Source: Bin94 sp965215535
GTDB lineage: Bacteria > Gemmatimonadota > Gemmatimonadetes > Longimicrobiales > Gaopeijiaceae
NCBI GenBank assembly: GCA_965215535.1
Contig: OZ244063.1
Coordinates: forward strand, 2,799,954-2,863,953
Length of the DNA stretch: 64,000 nt
Reading direction: 5' to 3'
A model generated the notes under the pieces. It was not told the origin of the DNA. It did not search any database and saw only the letters and a program-made list of their open reading frames with translations. The translations under genes were made by a program, and so were the position numbers. Each line of letters starts with the position of its first letter. The first letter of the stretch is position 1. Below are positions 1 to 6,999 of this stretch, in pieces.

Positions 1-514
1 TGGGCAGGTGCCGCACATAGCGCTGAAAATACCACTGCCCGCGCTCCACCTCGCTGGGCTTGTCCAGCGCCACAACGCGCGCGCCCCGCGGATTGAGGTG
101 TTCCATGAAGCGCTTGATCGTGCCTCCCTTGCCCGCCGCGTCGCGTCCCTCGAAGAGCACCACAATTTTCTGGCCCGACCGCCTGACCCAGCTCTGAACC
201 TTGAGCAGCTCGACCTGCAGGTGGTTCTTCTCGCGCTCGTAGCTACGCCGCTTCATTCGGCTTGCGTAGGGATAGATGCCCTCCTGAAAGATGCGTGCAA
301 CGGTGTCGGGGTCGTCGGGATTGGGGAGATCGGCGGTGGAATCGGGCGCGGCGTGATTCGGGGTGGCGTGGGGCGGTGGGGCAGATTCGGCGCCGTTTGC
401 GGGATCGCCGCCGGGCAGGGGGCGGCCCCGGGTGTCGGGCTCGGGCGGCTCCACCTGCGCGGGTCCGTGGAGAGAGCGCCGAGGCTCGGTGTGGTGGTTT
501 GGGTTGTGGGACAC
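1..514 (-). CDS. ppk2: Polyphosphate kinase 2 family protein (C-terminus off the window)
   Basis: Transfers phosphate between polyphosphate and nucleotides in the cytosol. The visible N-terminal part reads EGIYPYASRMKRRSYEREK, then the PPK2 Walker A stretch FEGRDAAGKGGTIKRF, then LNPRGARVVALDKPSEVERG and QWYFQRYVRHLP at the window edge, which is the standard PPK2 order. I chose GTG at 514 because AGGAG lies 9 nt upstream; an in-frame ATG at 580 is the alternative. The first ~80 residues are rich in Pro, His and Asp and look like a disordered extension not seen in short PPK2s. The catalytic lid and Walker B are outside the window, so the class (ADP- or AMP-phosphorylating) cannot be decided. 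Confidence 0.93.
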   Translation of the reverse strand, partial: MSHNPNHHTEPRRSLHGPAQVEPPEPDTRGRPLPGGDPANGAESAPPPHATPNHAAPDSTADLPNPDDPDTVARIFQEGIYPYASRMKRRSYEREKNHLQVELLKVQSWVRRSGQKIVVLFEGRDAAGKGGTIKRFMEHLNPRGARVVALDKPSEVERGQWYFQRYVRHLP

Positions 515-1172
515 TGGCCAGGGCTCCTGCGAACGATACGGTCCGGGGCAAAAAGCTTTCGTCGGGTACGTTAAGGGCATCGGGGATGAATCTTTCTCTG
601 CGCGACCGAATCGGGCAAGTCGAACAAGTCGGGCAGAGCGCTCGGCGGTCGAACCCATGGCCTCGGAATTTCGGCGAACGAAGACCCTGAACCCTTCGCC
701 GGGTCACCGAATCTGTGAAAGGGGACAGCGCGCGGCGCTCCCAATCTCGGCGTCATCTCGCCGGTTACAAAAGGTTCAGGCCGAAAGTTTTCCTAAAAAC
801 AGCCAAAAATAAAGAAAACATATAGCCATATTCTTTCGTAACGAGTGTCGAACTGTCTCGGTTACGAAAAAAACAGGCGCTAAATTTTCATAACTCCGTC
901 CAGCGAACCCACTTGGACAGATCACAGCGCCCCAAACCGTCCCCCGGATCGCCCGCCGAAGCGCACGACCGCTCGCCACCTCCTTCGGCGCCCTTTGCGG
1001 CGTGCGCAGTTGGGAGCCGTGTCCCGAATCTGTCTGTGCGCATGAACGATCTGCCAGCGCCAGGAGCGCCGACCGCGAAGGAGCGCCGCAGAGCGCGATG
1101 TTGCCCGGGGGGTGCGCCCAGGGACGTGCCCGGGCCGATCTCACTGCCCCCTGCGCCTGCCAGCGACGGGAT
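515..1172. other. Intergenic stretch, AT-rich centre with inverted repeats
   Basis: No convincing gene. Around 770-900 the sequence turns markedly AT-rich compared with its surroundings and holds several dyads, the clearest at 834-869. A motif resembling the 16.33-16.47 kb repeat (GGTTCAG then an AAACTTTT-like run) occurs at 774-792. Open frames crossing the region are low-complexity GC-driven frames. Confidence 0.4.
834..869. repeat. Inverted repeat TTTCGTAAC / GTTACGAAA
   Basis: A 9-bp perfect arm TTTCGTAAC at 834-842 pairs with GTTACGAAA at 861-869. GAG (843-845) and CTC (857-859) can extend the stem with one bulged G, leaving an 11-nt loop. No T-run follows on either strand, so it does not look like an intrinsic terminator. 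It may be a protein-binding site or a mobile-repeat relic. Confidence 0.5.
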
Positions 1173-1706
1173 TCATGAGGAACAGTCTCCATCCCTCTCC
1201 AGCTCGCGCGGCAGAATGAAGTGTGCCAGCCGGCCTCCACCGGCCACCCCGGTCCAGTGCTCGTCGTAGAGCTCCAGGATCGCTGCGGCCCCGGTCGGAA
1301 AGCGAACGCCGAGACGGGCCATCGCCGCCGGTTCGCCCTCGCGCGCCAGATAGGCGGCCAGCGCATGGGTTGCGGGATTGTGCCCCAGCGCCATCACGGT
1401 CCGGGCAGAGGCTGGCGCCGCAGCGATGCGTTCGAGCACGGCGTCGGGCGAGGCCAGGTAGAGAGCCCGGTGAAAGGAGATCTGCGGCCGGTTGCCCAGG
1501 GGGCGGCTCATTCCCTGCCAGCTTTGGCGGGTGCGCAGCGCACTGCTCGAGAGAACCAGATCGGGAGTGCAGCCGAGTGTGTGCAGATGCGTTCCCACGA
1601 GCTCCGCCGCCCGGTGTCCGCGCGCATTCAGCGGCCGGTCGTGGTCGTCGAGTGTGGAATCGCTCCAGCTCGATTTGGCGTGGCGGACAAGGATCAGGCG
1701 GCGCAT
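1173..1706 (-). CDS. SixA-like histidine phosphatase family protein
   Basis: Histidine-phosphatase fold protein of 177 residues, the usual size of SixA. The N-terminus carries the catalytic RHG-type motif as LILVRHAKSSW (phospho-accepting His near residue 8). Typical SixA segments follow: RPLNARGHRAA, DLVLSSSALRTRQ and the second catalytic His in VMALGHNPA. SixA enzymes dephosphorylate histidine-phosphorylated carrier proteins in the cytosol; the substrate here is unknown. The start at 1706 is set by the conserved N-terminal motif; there is no clear Shine-Dalgarno upstream. It diverges from the methyltransferase gene to its right. Confidence 0.88.
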   Translation of the reverse strand: MRRLILVRHAKSSWSDSTLDDHDRPLNARGHRAAELVGTHLHTLGCTPDLVLSSSALRTRQSWQGMSRPLGNRPQISFHRALYLASPDAVLERIAAAPASARTVMALGHNPATHALAAYLAREGEPAAMARLGVRFPTGAAAILELYDEHWTGVAGGGRLAHFILPRELERDGDCSS

Positions 1707-1888
1707 GGGGGGGCGGAAGGAAGAAGAGATCGGCGCACAACCCGAAAAATGGGGAAGATGGACCGGTTTTGCAAAATCGAATCCGGCAGAACAGCGGTGG
1801 CCCGGCTCGCGGCGACTGGATTCCGTTCGGCCGTTCGGGGGAGCGATGGCGACAGGCTTCATCGATCCGGGGAATCCCCCGCCAACTG

Positions 1889-1918
1889 TTGACACAAGCA
1901 CCTGAAAGCGCCACTTAT
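1889..1918 (+). promoter_or_regulatory. Candidate promoter for the restriction-modification pair
   Basis: A perfect TTGACA at 1889-1894 is followed, after 18 nt, by ACTTAT at 1913-1918, which matches the -10 consensus at three of six positions including the T-AT core. It lies in the divergent gap between the SixA-like gene and the methyltransferase. If real, translation begins downstream of it, and the methyltransferase start must be a rare codon. Confidence 0.3.
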
Positions 1919-3544
1919 TCAGAATATGGATCCATTCCACTTCCTGCCAGGGAGGCTCCGATCAGCGCGCACTCGCCATCCAGCCGGAAGCTCTCGCGTC
2001 ATGGAAAACGGGAAACCCGCGGCTCTGCTCATCAGCCGATTTCGGGCGTCAAGGCCGCCGGGATCGTTCCAACGCCTCCCCATATCGTCAACCTCATGCT
2101 GGACGAGATCCTTCCCGGGGATCTCGAAGACGTGCGCCTCTGCGAGCCCGGATGCGGAGCGGGTCCATTCCTGGTCGAAGCGGCGCGACGCATTTGCAAA
2201 CAGATGCGCGACAGCGACGACAAAGGTGGCTACCTTCGGTCCCTCCGCGATCTTACAGGGTTCGACACCGATCGCCTGGCTCTGTCCAGATGCCGATCTC
2301 TCCTCACGGCGACCTGCCGGGAGATCCTTGGCGACAAGCGCTTTGCGGTCCAATGGAACTTGGTGCACGCCGATATGCTGGTTCGATCTTCATGGAAAAA
2401 TCTTGTCAGCAGATTTCAGTATGTGTGTGGAAATCCTCCGTATGTTCGCATTCAGAACCTGGAAAATCACCGGCGCAACCAGATAGTCCGGAATCAGTGG
2501 AATATACAGTGGTCGGGGTCTTTCGATCTGTACTACCTGTTTTTCGATGCCGGTCTCGACATGCTCGCCGAAGAGGGAATCCTGTCCTATATTACGCCAA
2601 GCAGTTGGCTGAAAACTGTCGCGGGACGCTCCCTACGCAATTATCTGAAATCCAACCATCAAATCCTTCGCGTGATCGATTTTGGGCACGATCAGGTGTT
2701 TGATTCCGTTACAACCTATACGGCGATCACAACCATAAGGCGTTGCGGCGTTACCGACGTTATTCCCGCCGCGCGCGCCAAAGTTGAAAATTCCCGGGTA
2801 AGCCTGAATGCCAACTATGAGATACACGCCGAGGATGACCCCTGGAGTCCTCTGACCCCGAATCAGCGACATCTTTTAAGGAACAAAGACGTGTACGATG
2901 CAGTGCTTGCAGATGTCGCCACGATTTCAGTCGGAATTCAAACCCTGGCGGATCGGGTGTTTGTTCTGAATGTGCTTGATCGAAAAGACGGCATCCTGAC
3001 ATGCACTGACGGAAACTCAATCGTATCGATTGAAGAGGAGATCGTTCGCCGGATTGTCAAGGCGTCGGTTTTCAGAAACGGCGCAGATCCGCAATCGCGA
3101 GTGATCATCTATCCGTACGATTGCCATGGCGCGCTGATCGGAGAATCGAAATTTAGAAACCGATACCCCCTGGCCTTTGATTGGCTGAGCCGCAATCGGT
3201 CCATTCTGGAGAGCCGCGACAAGGGAAAGTGCCGGGCAAAGTGGTACGCATACGGCAGGGATGTCGGCATTACCAGCGCCTTTGGAAAAAAAATTCTGAC
3301 ATCGGGAATGAATAAATTTCCCAACTTCCAGGTGAGTCGCGATGAGCGAGCTCTCTATTATTCCGGTTATGGCATAAAGCCCAGGGAAGATGTCGATTTC
3401 GAAAAATTGTTATCCGAGCTGAATAGTGAAAGAATGGATTATTTTATTCAGGCCACCAGTCGGCCATATCGAAATGGCTGGTACTCGTACGCCAAGACGT
3501 TTATTCAACAGTTTCCAATCGCAAAGGAGGCTGTGTTAAAGTGA
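1889..3544 (+). CDS. N6-adenine DNA methyltransferase, TaqI/Eco57I type (start uncertain)
   Basis: Class I SAM-dependent DNA methyltransferase, probably the modification half of a Type II system. Motif X is GIVPTPPHIVNLMLD. Motif I is LCEPGCGAGPFLVEAA, with an unusual EPGCGAG in place of DPACGSG. Motif IV is CGNPPYVRIQNLE, the NPPY of N6-adenine enzymes. The C-terminal ~250 residues (WYAYGR, FPNFQVSRDE, RPYRNGWYSYAKTFI) look like a TaqI-type target recognition domain. Start: the first in-frame ATG (2096) would cut motif X, and no ATG or GTG lies between 1889 and it; TTG 1889 is the nearest canonical start. The gene is AT-richer than its neighbours and overlaps the next gene by 4 bp (GTGA), so the two are translationally coupled. 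Confidence 0.85.
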   Translation: MTQAPESATYSEYGSIPLPAREAPISAHSPSSRKLSRHGKRETRGSAHQPISGVKAAGIVPTPPHIVNLMLDEILPGDLEDVRLCEPGCGAGPFLVEAARRICKQMRDSDDKGGYLRSLRDLTGFDTDRLALSRCRSLLTATCREILGDKRFAVQWNLVHADMLVRSSWKNLVSRFQYVCGNPPYVRIQNLENHRRNQIVRNQWNIQWSGSFDLYYLFFDAGLDMLAEEGILSYITPSSWLKTVAGRSLRNYLKSNHQILRVIDFGHDQVFDSVTTYTAITTIRRCGVTDVIPAARAKVENSRVSLNANYEIHAEDDPWSPLTPNQRHLLRNKDVYDAVLADVATISVGIQTLADRVFVLNVLDRKDGILTCTDGNSIVSIEEEIVRRIVKASVFRNGADPQSRVIIYPYDCHGALIGESKFRNRYPLAFDWLSRNRSILESRDKGKCRAKWYAYGRDVGITSAFGKKILTSGMNKFPNFQVSRDERALYYSGYGIKPREDVDFEKLLSELNSERMDYFIQATSRPYRNGWYSYAKTFIQQFPIAKEAVLK

Positions 3545-4296
3545 GCGGCATTGAAAGACGATGTCTTGACGCACTGCAGCGGGCATGGATGCTGGGAGTT
3601 GAATCCCCCAGATCCAACAACAAGCTCAAGATTTTGCATGGCTGGTTGCGCAATGAGTTGTTGAGGGTGTTGCTCGGCTATGAAATTTTCTGCCATATGG
3701 AAAACCCTGAAAAATATAGCCGGGAAATCAGGGTGGATGGAAAATATTATCAGAAAAAAGTCGATCTTCTGATTCGTCGAAACGGGATGGATGTGGGCGT
3801 CGTCAACGTCAAGTTCGTTCTGTCCAACTACAAGAAAAACGCCGTCAACTATTTTGAGCATCAATTAGGAGAAACGGCTAACCTGAGAAGCCAGCAGCTT
3901 GTCTACGGAAATGTCATTTTTCTTCCGGACCCTGTTCCTGTAGATAGAGATCAGGTGATCCTGAATATGATCACGAAAACCGAAAGGATAAACGATAAAT
4001 CCGTGCAACGATACATTGACCTTTCCGAAGATCATCACAATATTGTAGTGCCGGATGTGCAGGCATTGGTCATCGCGGTCCTCGACCCTGGAAGCGATTT
4101 TATCGTCAGAATGGCGAATGCGAGTGATCTGCAGCACCTGACCGAACGCTCTCGCCACTTTCTTGGCGAGCGTGCAGGAATCGAAAAATTTGTCCGCGAT
4201 TACGCAATGGAGATAGAAACAAGCTACCGAAGAAGAGCCGGATCATCTTCTTGCTCCACAATTCCCCCCTCCGAACCCAAGGATCTCTTCCCATGA
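3541..4296 (+). CDS. Putative Type II restriction endonuclease partner
   Basis: A 251-residue protein with no family I can name, coupled to the methyltransferase by a GTGA overlap, which strongly suggests it is the cognate endonuclease. Residues ~65-105 contain KVDLLIRRNGMDVGVVNVKF, resembling a PD-(D/E)xK core with the Asp after a basic strand and an atypical N-V-K where E-x-K is expected. The region after it (NAVNYFEHQLGETANLRSQ) would form the following helix. It is AT-rich like its partner. The last ~20 residues (Ser/Pro-rich) run into the start of the VOC gene through an ATGA overlap, so the C-terminus may be an insertion junction rather than native. Endonuclease function is inferred from context. 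Confidence 0.62.
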   Translation: MSGIERRCLDALQRAWMLGVESPRSNNKLKILHGWLRNELLRVLLGYEIFCHMENPEKYSREIRVDGKYYQKKVDLLIRRNGMDVGVVNVKFVLSNYKKNAVNYFEHQLGETANLRSQQLVYGNVIFLPDPVPVDRDQVILNMITKTERINDKSVQRYIDLSEDHHNIVVPDVQALVIAVLDPGSDFIVRMANASDLQHLTERSRHFLGERAGIEKFVRDYAMEIETSYRRRAGSSSCSTIPPSEPKDLFP

Positions 4297-5072
4297 CCGA
4301 CACCCCTCGCATTCCCCTGGGCCGCTTCTGCTGGCATGAACTGATGACCTCCGACCGCGCCGCCGCGCGCGACTTTTACCGCTCGCTCGCCGGATGGACC
4401 ATGAGCACCTGGGAGGGCGGCGGCGAGCCCTACGAGATGTGGGTGAATGGCGAGCGCCCTCTGGGCGGCCTACTCGACCTTCCTGCCCCCGAGACTCCCC
4501 CCTGTTGGCTGGCGTATGTCTCGGTGCCCGATCTGGATGACATCCTTGAGCGGGCGAAGGCGTGGAAGGGGTCGATTTTGAATGTGCTTGCGGTGCCGCA
4601 GGTAGGGCGCTTTGCGGTGCTTGCCGATCCGCAGGGGGCCGTCTTTGCGGTGATCGAACCCGAGGGCGAGACGCCGGGGCACGACGATCCGCCCGCCGTG
4701 GGCGACGTCTCCTGGAATGAGCTCGCGACCACCGATCCCGAGGCAGCCTGGTCCTTCTATTCCGATCTCTTCGGATGGCAGGATGCGGGCAGAATGGATA
4801 TGGGCGAGCTGGGGGAATACCTGCCCTTCGCCGCCGGCGCCCACCCGATCGGCGGCATCTGCAAGGCGCCTGCGGGGATGCCGGCCGCCTGGCTCTACTA
4901 CATTCGCGTGCCCGATATGGATGTGGCGCTCGAGCGGATTCGGGCGAAGGGCGGACAGATCCTCAATGGACCGATGGAGGTGCCCGATGGCGACATGGTG
5001 GCGCAGTGCATGGACAACAGGGGGATTGCCTTTGCGGTGCATGCGACTGCCGCCGGGAATCATGGGCCGTAA
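4293..5072 (+). CDS. Two-domain VOC (glyoxalase-fold) family protein
   Basis: Vicinal oxygen chelate superfamily protein of 259 residues with two tandem glyoxalase-like domains. Domain 1 begins at GRFCWHELMTSDRAAARDFY and ends at GAVFAVIEP; domain 2 begins at VSWNELATTDPEAAWSFYSD and ends at GIAFAVHA. Each carries the duplicated pattern of an early His/Asn-Glu, a mid-domain VPDMD strand and a late FAV strand. Such proteins are annotated as glyoxalase/bleomycin-resistance/hydroxylase-like; substrate unknown. ATG 4293 overlaps the preceding stop as ATGA, but base composition changes to host-like GC here, so the coupling to the RM pair is probably accidental. Confidence 0.88.
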   Translation: MTDTPRIPLGRFCWHELMTSDRAAARDFYRSLAGWTMSTWEGGGEPYEMWVNGERPLGGLLDLPAPETPPCWLAYVSVPDLDDILERAKAWKGSILNVLAVPQVGRFAVLADPQGAVFAVIEPEGETPGHDDPPAVGDVSWNELATTDPEAAWSFYSDLFGWQDAGRMDMGELGEYLPFAAGAHPIGGICKAPAGMPAAWLYYIRVPDMDVALERIRAKGGQILNGPMEVPDGDMVAQCMDNRGIAFAVHATAAGNHGP

Positions 5073-5149
5073 ATGAGCCTGCGGTCCGGCATTCGGCGGC
5101 GATGGTTCTTCGCGTCCGGCGCAGCTCTGCGGATTTTTGGAGAGCGCCG

Positions 5150-5407
5150 ATGCCTCCGGTGAAGGCCGTCCTGCGTCTGTGCGCCCTCGCGGCGATCCTG
5201 CCGATTTTTCCGGCGACCGCCTCTACGACCGCTCCCGCCCCCGCCGATCCTGCAATCTTCGAAGCGGCGCGGATTCGCGACTGTTCCGCCCGGGAGCCCC
5301 CGCAGCGCTTTGCCGAGGGCGTTGTGCATGTTCGTGTGAATGGCGTGCCGGTTTTGCGCAATGGCGTCATGGCTGGCGCCGCCCCGGGCGAGGTTATCCG
5401 CCGATGA
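5150..5407 (+). pseudogene. Remnant of a secreted N-acyl-D-amino-acid deacylase (N- and C-termini fused)
   Basis: An 85-codon frame encodes a plausible signal peptide (KAVLRLCALAAILPIFPATA) followed directly by what reads as the extreme C-terminus of a D-aminoacylase/amidohydrolase: DPAIFEAARIRDCSAREPPQ, RFAEGVVHVRVNGVPVLRNG, then GAAPGEVIRR. In the family these last ~45 residues end a ~500-residue enzyme; the whole metal-binding barrel is absent. The simplest reading is a large in-frame internal deletion. The stop overlaps the next start as ATGA, suggesting the parent gene was in an operon with the acetyltransferase. Assignment rests on the terminal motif only. Confidence 0.55.
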
Positions 5408-5907
5408 GCGATCCGGCAATCCGTTCGCTGGTCCCCGCCGACTGGCCCGCCGTCGCGCAGATCTACCGCGAGGGAATCGAGTCGGGAAACGCAACCTTCG
5501 AGACCGAGGTGCCCGACTGGGCAAGCTGGGACGCCGCGCGCAGCCCCGAATGCCGCCTTGTGGCCGAGGCCGGGGGCCACGTTGTGGGATTTGCCGCGTT
5601 GAGTCCGGTGTCGGGGCGGTGCGTCTATGGCGGAGTGCGCGAAGCGATGATCTACATTGCAGCTTCGGCGCGGGGCAGGGGTGTGGGGGGGCAGTTGCTG
5701 GGGAGCCTGGTGGCCGCCAGCGAGGCCGAGGGAATCTGGACGCTCCAGGCGGGGATCTTCCCCGAAAATGCAGCGTCGATCCGCATCTTCACCAGGGCCG
5801 GATTCGAGATTTTGGGCACGCACCGCAGGCTGGGCCGATTCCACGATGGGCGGTGGCGCGATGTTGTGCTGATGGAGAGGCGGAGCGAGGTGGCGGGGGT
5901 GGGGTGA
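5404..5907 (+). CDS. GNAT N-acetyltransferase, phosphinothricin acetyltransferase-like
   Basis: A 167-residue acetyl-CoA-dependent N-acetyltransferase. The N-terminus IRSLVPADWPAVAQIYREGI followed by GNATFETEVPDWASW is characteristic of the PAT/bar and YncA-like subfamily. The acetyl-CoA loop is in IAASARGRGVGGQLL (R-x-x-G-x-G type), and the C-terminal NAASIRIFTRAGFEILG is conserved. Enzymes of this subfamily acetylate amino acids or analogues such as phosphinothricin and methionine sulfone in the cytosol; the substrate here is not known. The start overlaps the upstream remnant's stop by 4 bp. Confidence 0.87.
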   Translation: MSDPAIRSLVPADWPAVAQIYREGIESGNATFETEVPDWASWDAARSPECRLVAEAGGHVVGFAALSPVSGRCVYGGVREAMIYIAASARGRGVGGQLLGSLVAASEAEGIWTLQAGIFPENAASIRIFTRAGFEILGTHRRLGRFHDGRWRDVVLMERRSEVAGVG

Positions 5908-5946
5908 GGGGGGCGGTCCGGGGCCTGGGGCGGATCTGTCCCCTCT

Positions 5947-6999
5947 TTACCCGTCCCGCGCCAGAGAAAGATACCGATCGCGAATCCTGTTGTAGTGCAC
6001 AATCCGTACATCCAGCGGCATGTGGGCCAGCTTTGCAAAGGCGCGCTCCATGGCGCCGTGAATCCACTGGTCGTCGTTTCCGAAGGCGCCGCCGCCAACC
6101 ATGGTGAGATAGACGACGGGGTTGCCGGTTTGTTGCAGATTTTCTGCCGCCGCAAGGAGTGTGGCTTCGTAGCTTGCCTCAAGGATCAGCCGGGCGAAGG
6201 CGCGCCATTCCTTGCTGGAGATGGGGCTGGCGGTCAGGGGCAGGGCAGAGCAAAAGCACTGCGTGACATGGGAGGGCGATTGGGCGCGGGTGACCTGTAC
6301 ATTGCGCTGAACGCCAATGCGCAGGGCGGCGCGGAGCTTGTCGCGGCCGGGTTCGTTCAGGGTGCCAAAGCGGGAGTTGAAGTCGTCCCGGGTGGAGGGC
6401 GGGAGGAGCGCATAGCCATTTTGCATCGTCCAGAGGCGGATGCCGTTGTTGGGGCGACCCTTTGCAAGCAACTGGTGAAGGTCGTGCAGGCAATCGATCT
6501 GGCGATCTTCGCTCTGACCGATCCCGCCCGCGACCGGCACAAAATAATTGCGATAGACGGTCGCGGCCGCCGCCGAGAGTGCACAAGCCGGACCCTGGGT
6601 CGAGTCATGTACATAATTCGTAACCCCGCTTTCGGGAGTGACTGTGGGCGCAACCATCTCAAGCAGGTTGAACTGCGAGGCAACCTGAAAGAAATCGCCA
6701 TTGTCGGCATTGTGGTGCAGCTCCCCGGCCTCGCCCACAAGGTTGCGCACCCGAATCGATCCGGCTGTTGCGCGTGGAGCCCGTTCACGAAGCTCGCCGA
6801 GCGAGGGCGTTTCCAGGGTGCCGATCCCGAAGCGGACGCCATCGGCGCGCGAGTCGCGGTAGCACAGGATGTTCCCCCTGGCGGTTTCTTCAACACAGAG
6901 CTGGCGGCGAACCTCTTCGGCGCTCTCGGCAAATCCGAAAAGCTCCTCAAACCAGCCTCCGGTCTCCGCGATCGCCGTCGGCGAATCAGGCTCGCTCAC
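5947..6999 (-). CDS. Macrodomain-like protein of unknown function
   Basis: A 350-residue protein without signal peptide. Recognisable blocks are GDFFQVASQFNLLEMV, STQGPACALSAAAATVYRNY, EDRQIDCLHDL, VTQCFCSALPL, FARLILEASYEATLLAA and VVYLTMVGGGAFGND. The last, a hydrophobic strand followed by GGGAFGN, resembles the phosphate-binding loop of macrodomains, and the two halves fit a macro-like fold; I recall similar proteins in protists and scattered bacteria, but this is memory-based. GTG 6999 is chosen because GGAGGAAGGAGG sits just upstream and the codon overlaps the M28 stop as GTGA, making it the second gene of a two-gene operon. ADP-ribose binding would be a hypothesis. Confidence 0.6.
   Translation of the reverse strand: MSEPDSPTAIAETGGWFEELFGFAESAEEVRRQLCVEETARGNILCYRDSRADGVRFGIGTLETPSLGELRERAPRATAGSIRVRNLVGEAGELHHNADNGDFFQVASQFNLLEMVAPTVTPESGVTNYVHDSTQGPACALSAAAATVYRNYFVPVAGGIGQSEDRQIDCLHDLHQLLAKGRPNNGIRLWTMQNGYALLPPSTRDDFNSRFGTLNEPGRDKLRAALRIGVQRNVQVTRAQSPSHVTQCFCSALPLTASPISSKEWRAFARLILEASYEATLLAAAENLQQTGNPVVYLTMVGGGAFGNDDQWIHGAMERAFAKLAHMPLDVRIVHYNRIRDRYLSLARDG

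Noticed and set aside
834..869. The inverted repeat as an intrinsic terminator of ppk2 or the SixA-like gene
   Set aside because: It follows neither gene closely in the right orientation with a U-tract: A-runs, not T-runs, follow it on the plus strand and no U-tract follows on the minus strand.
1223..1888. Upstream in-frame extension of the methyltransferase (about 220 codons)
   Set aside because: It is antisense to the SixA-like gene and reads as low-complexity Arg/Gly/Pro; methyltransferases of this type begin near motif X.
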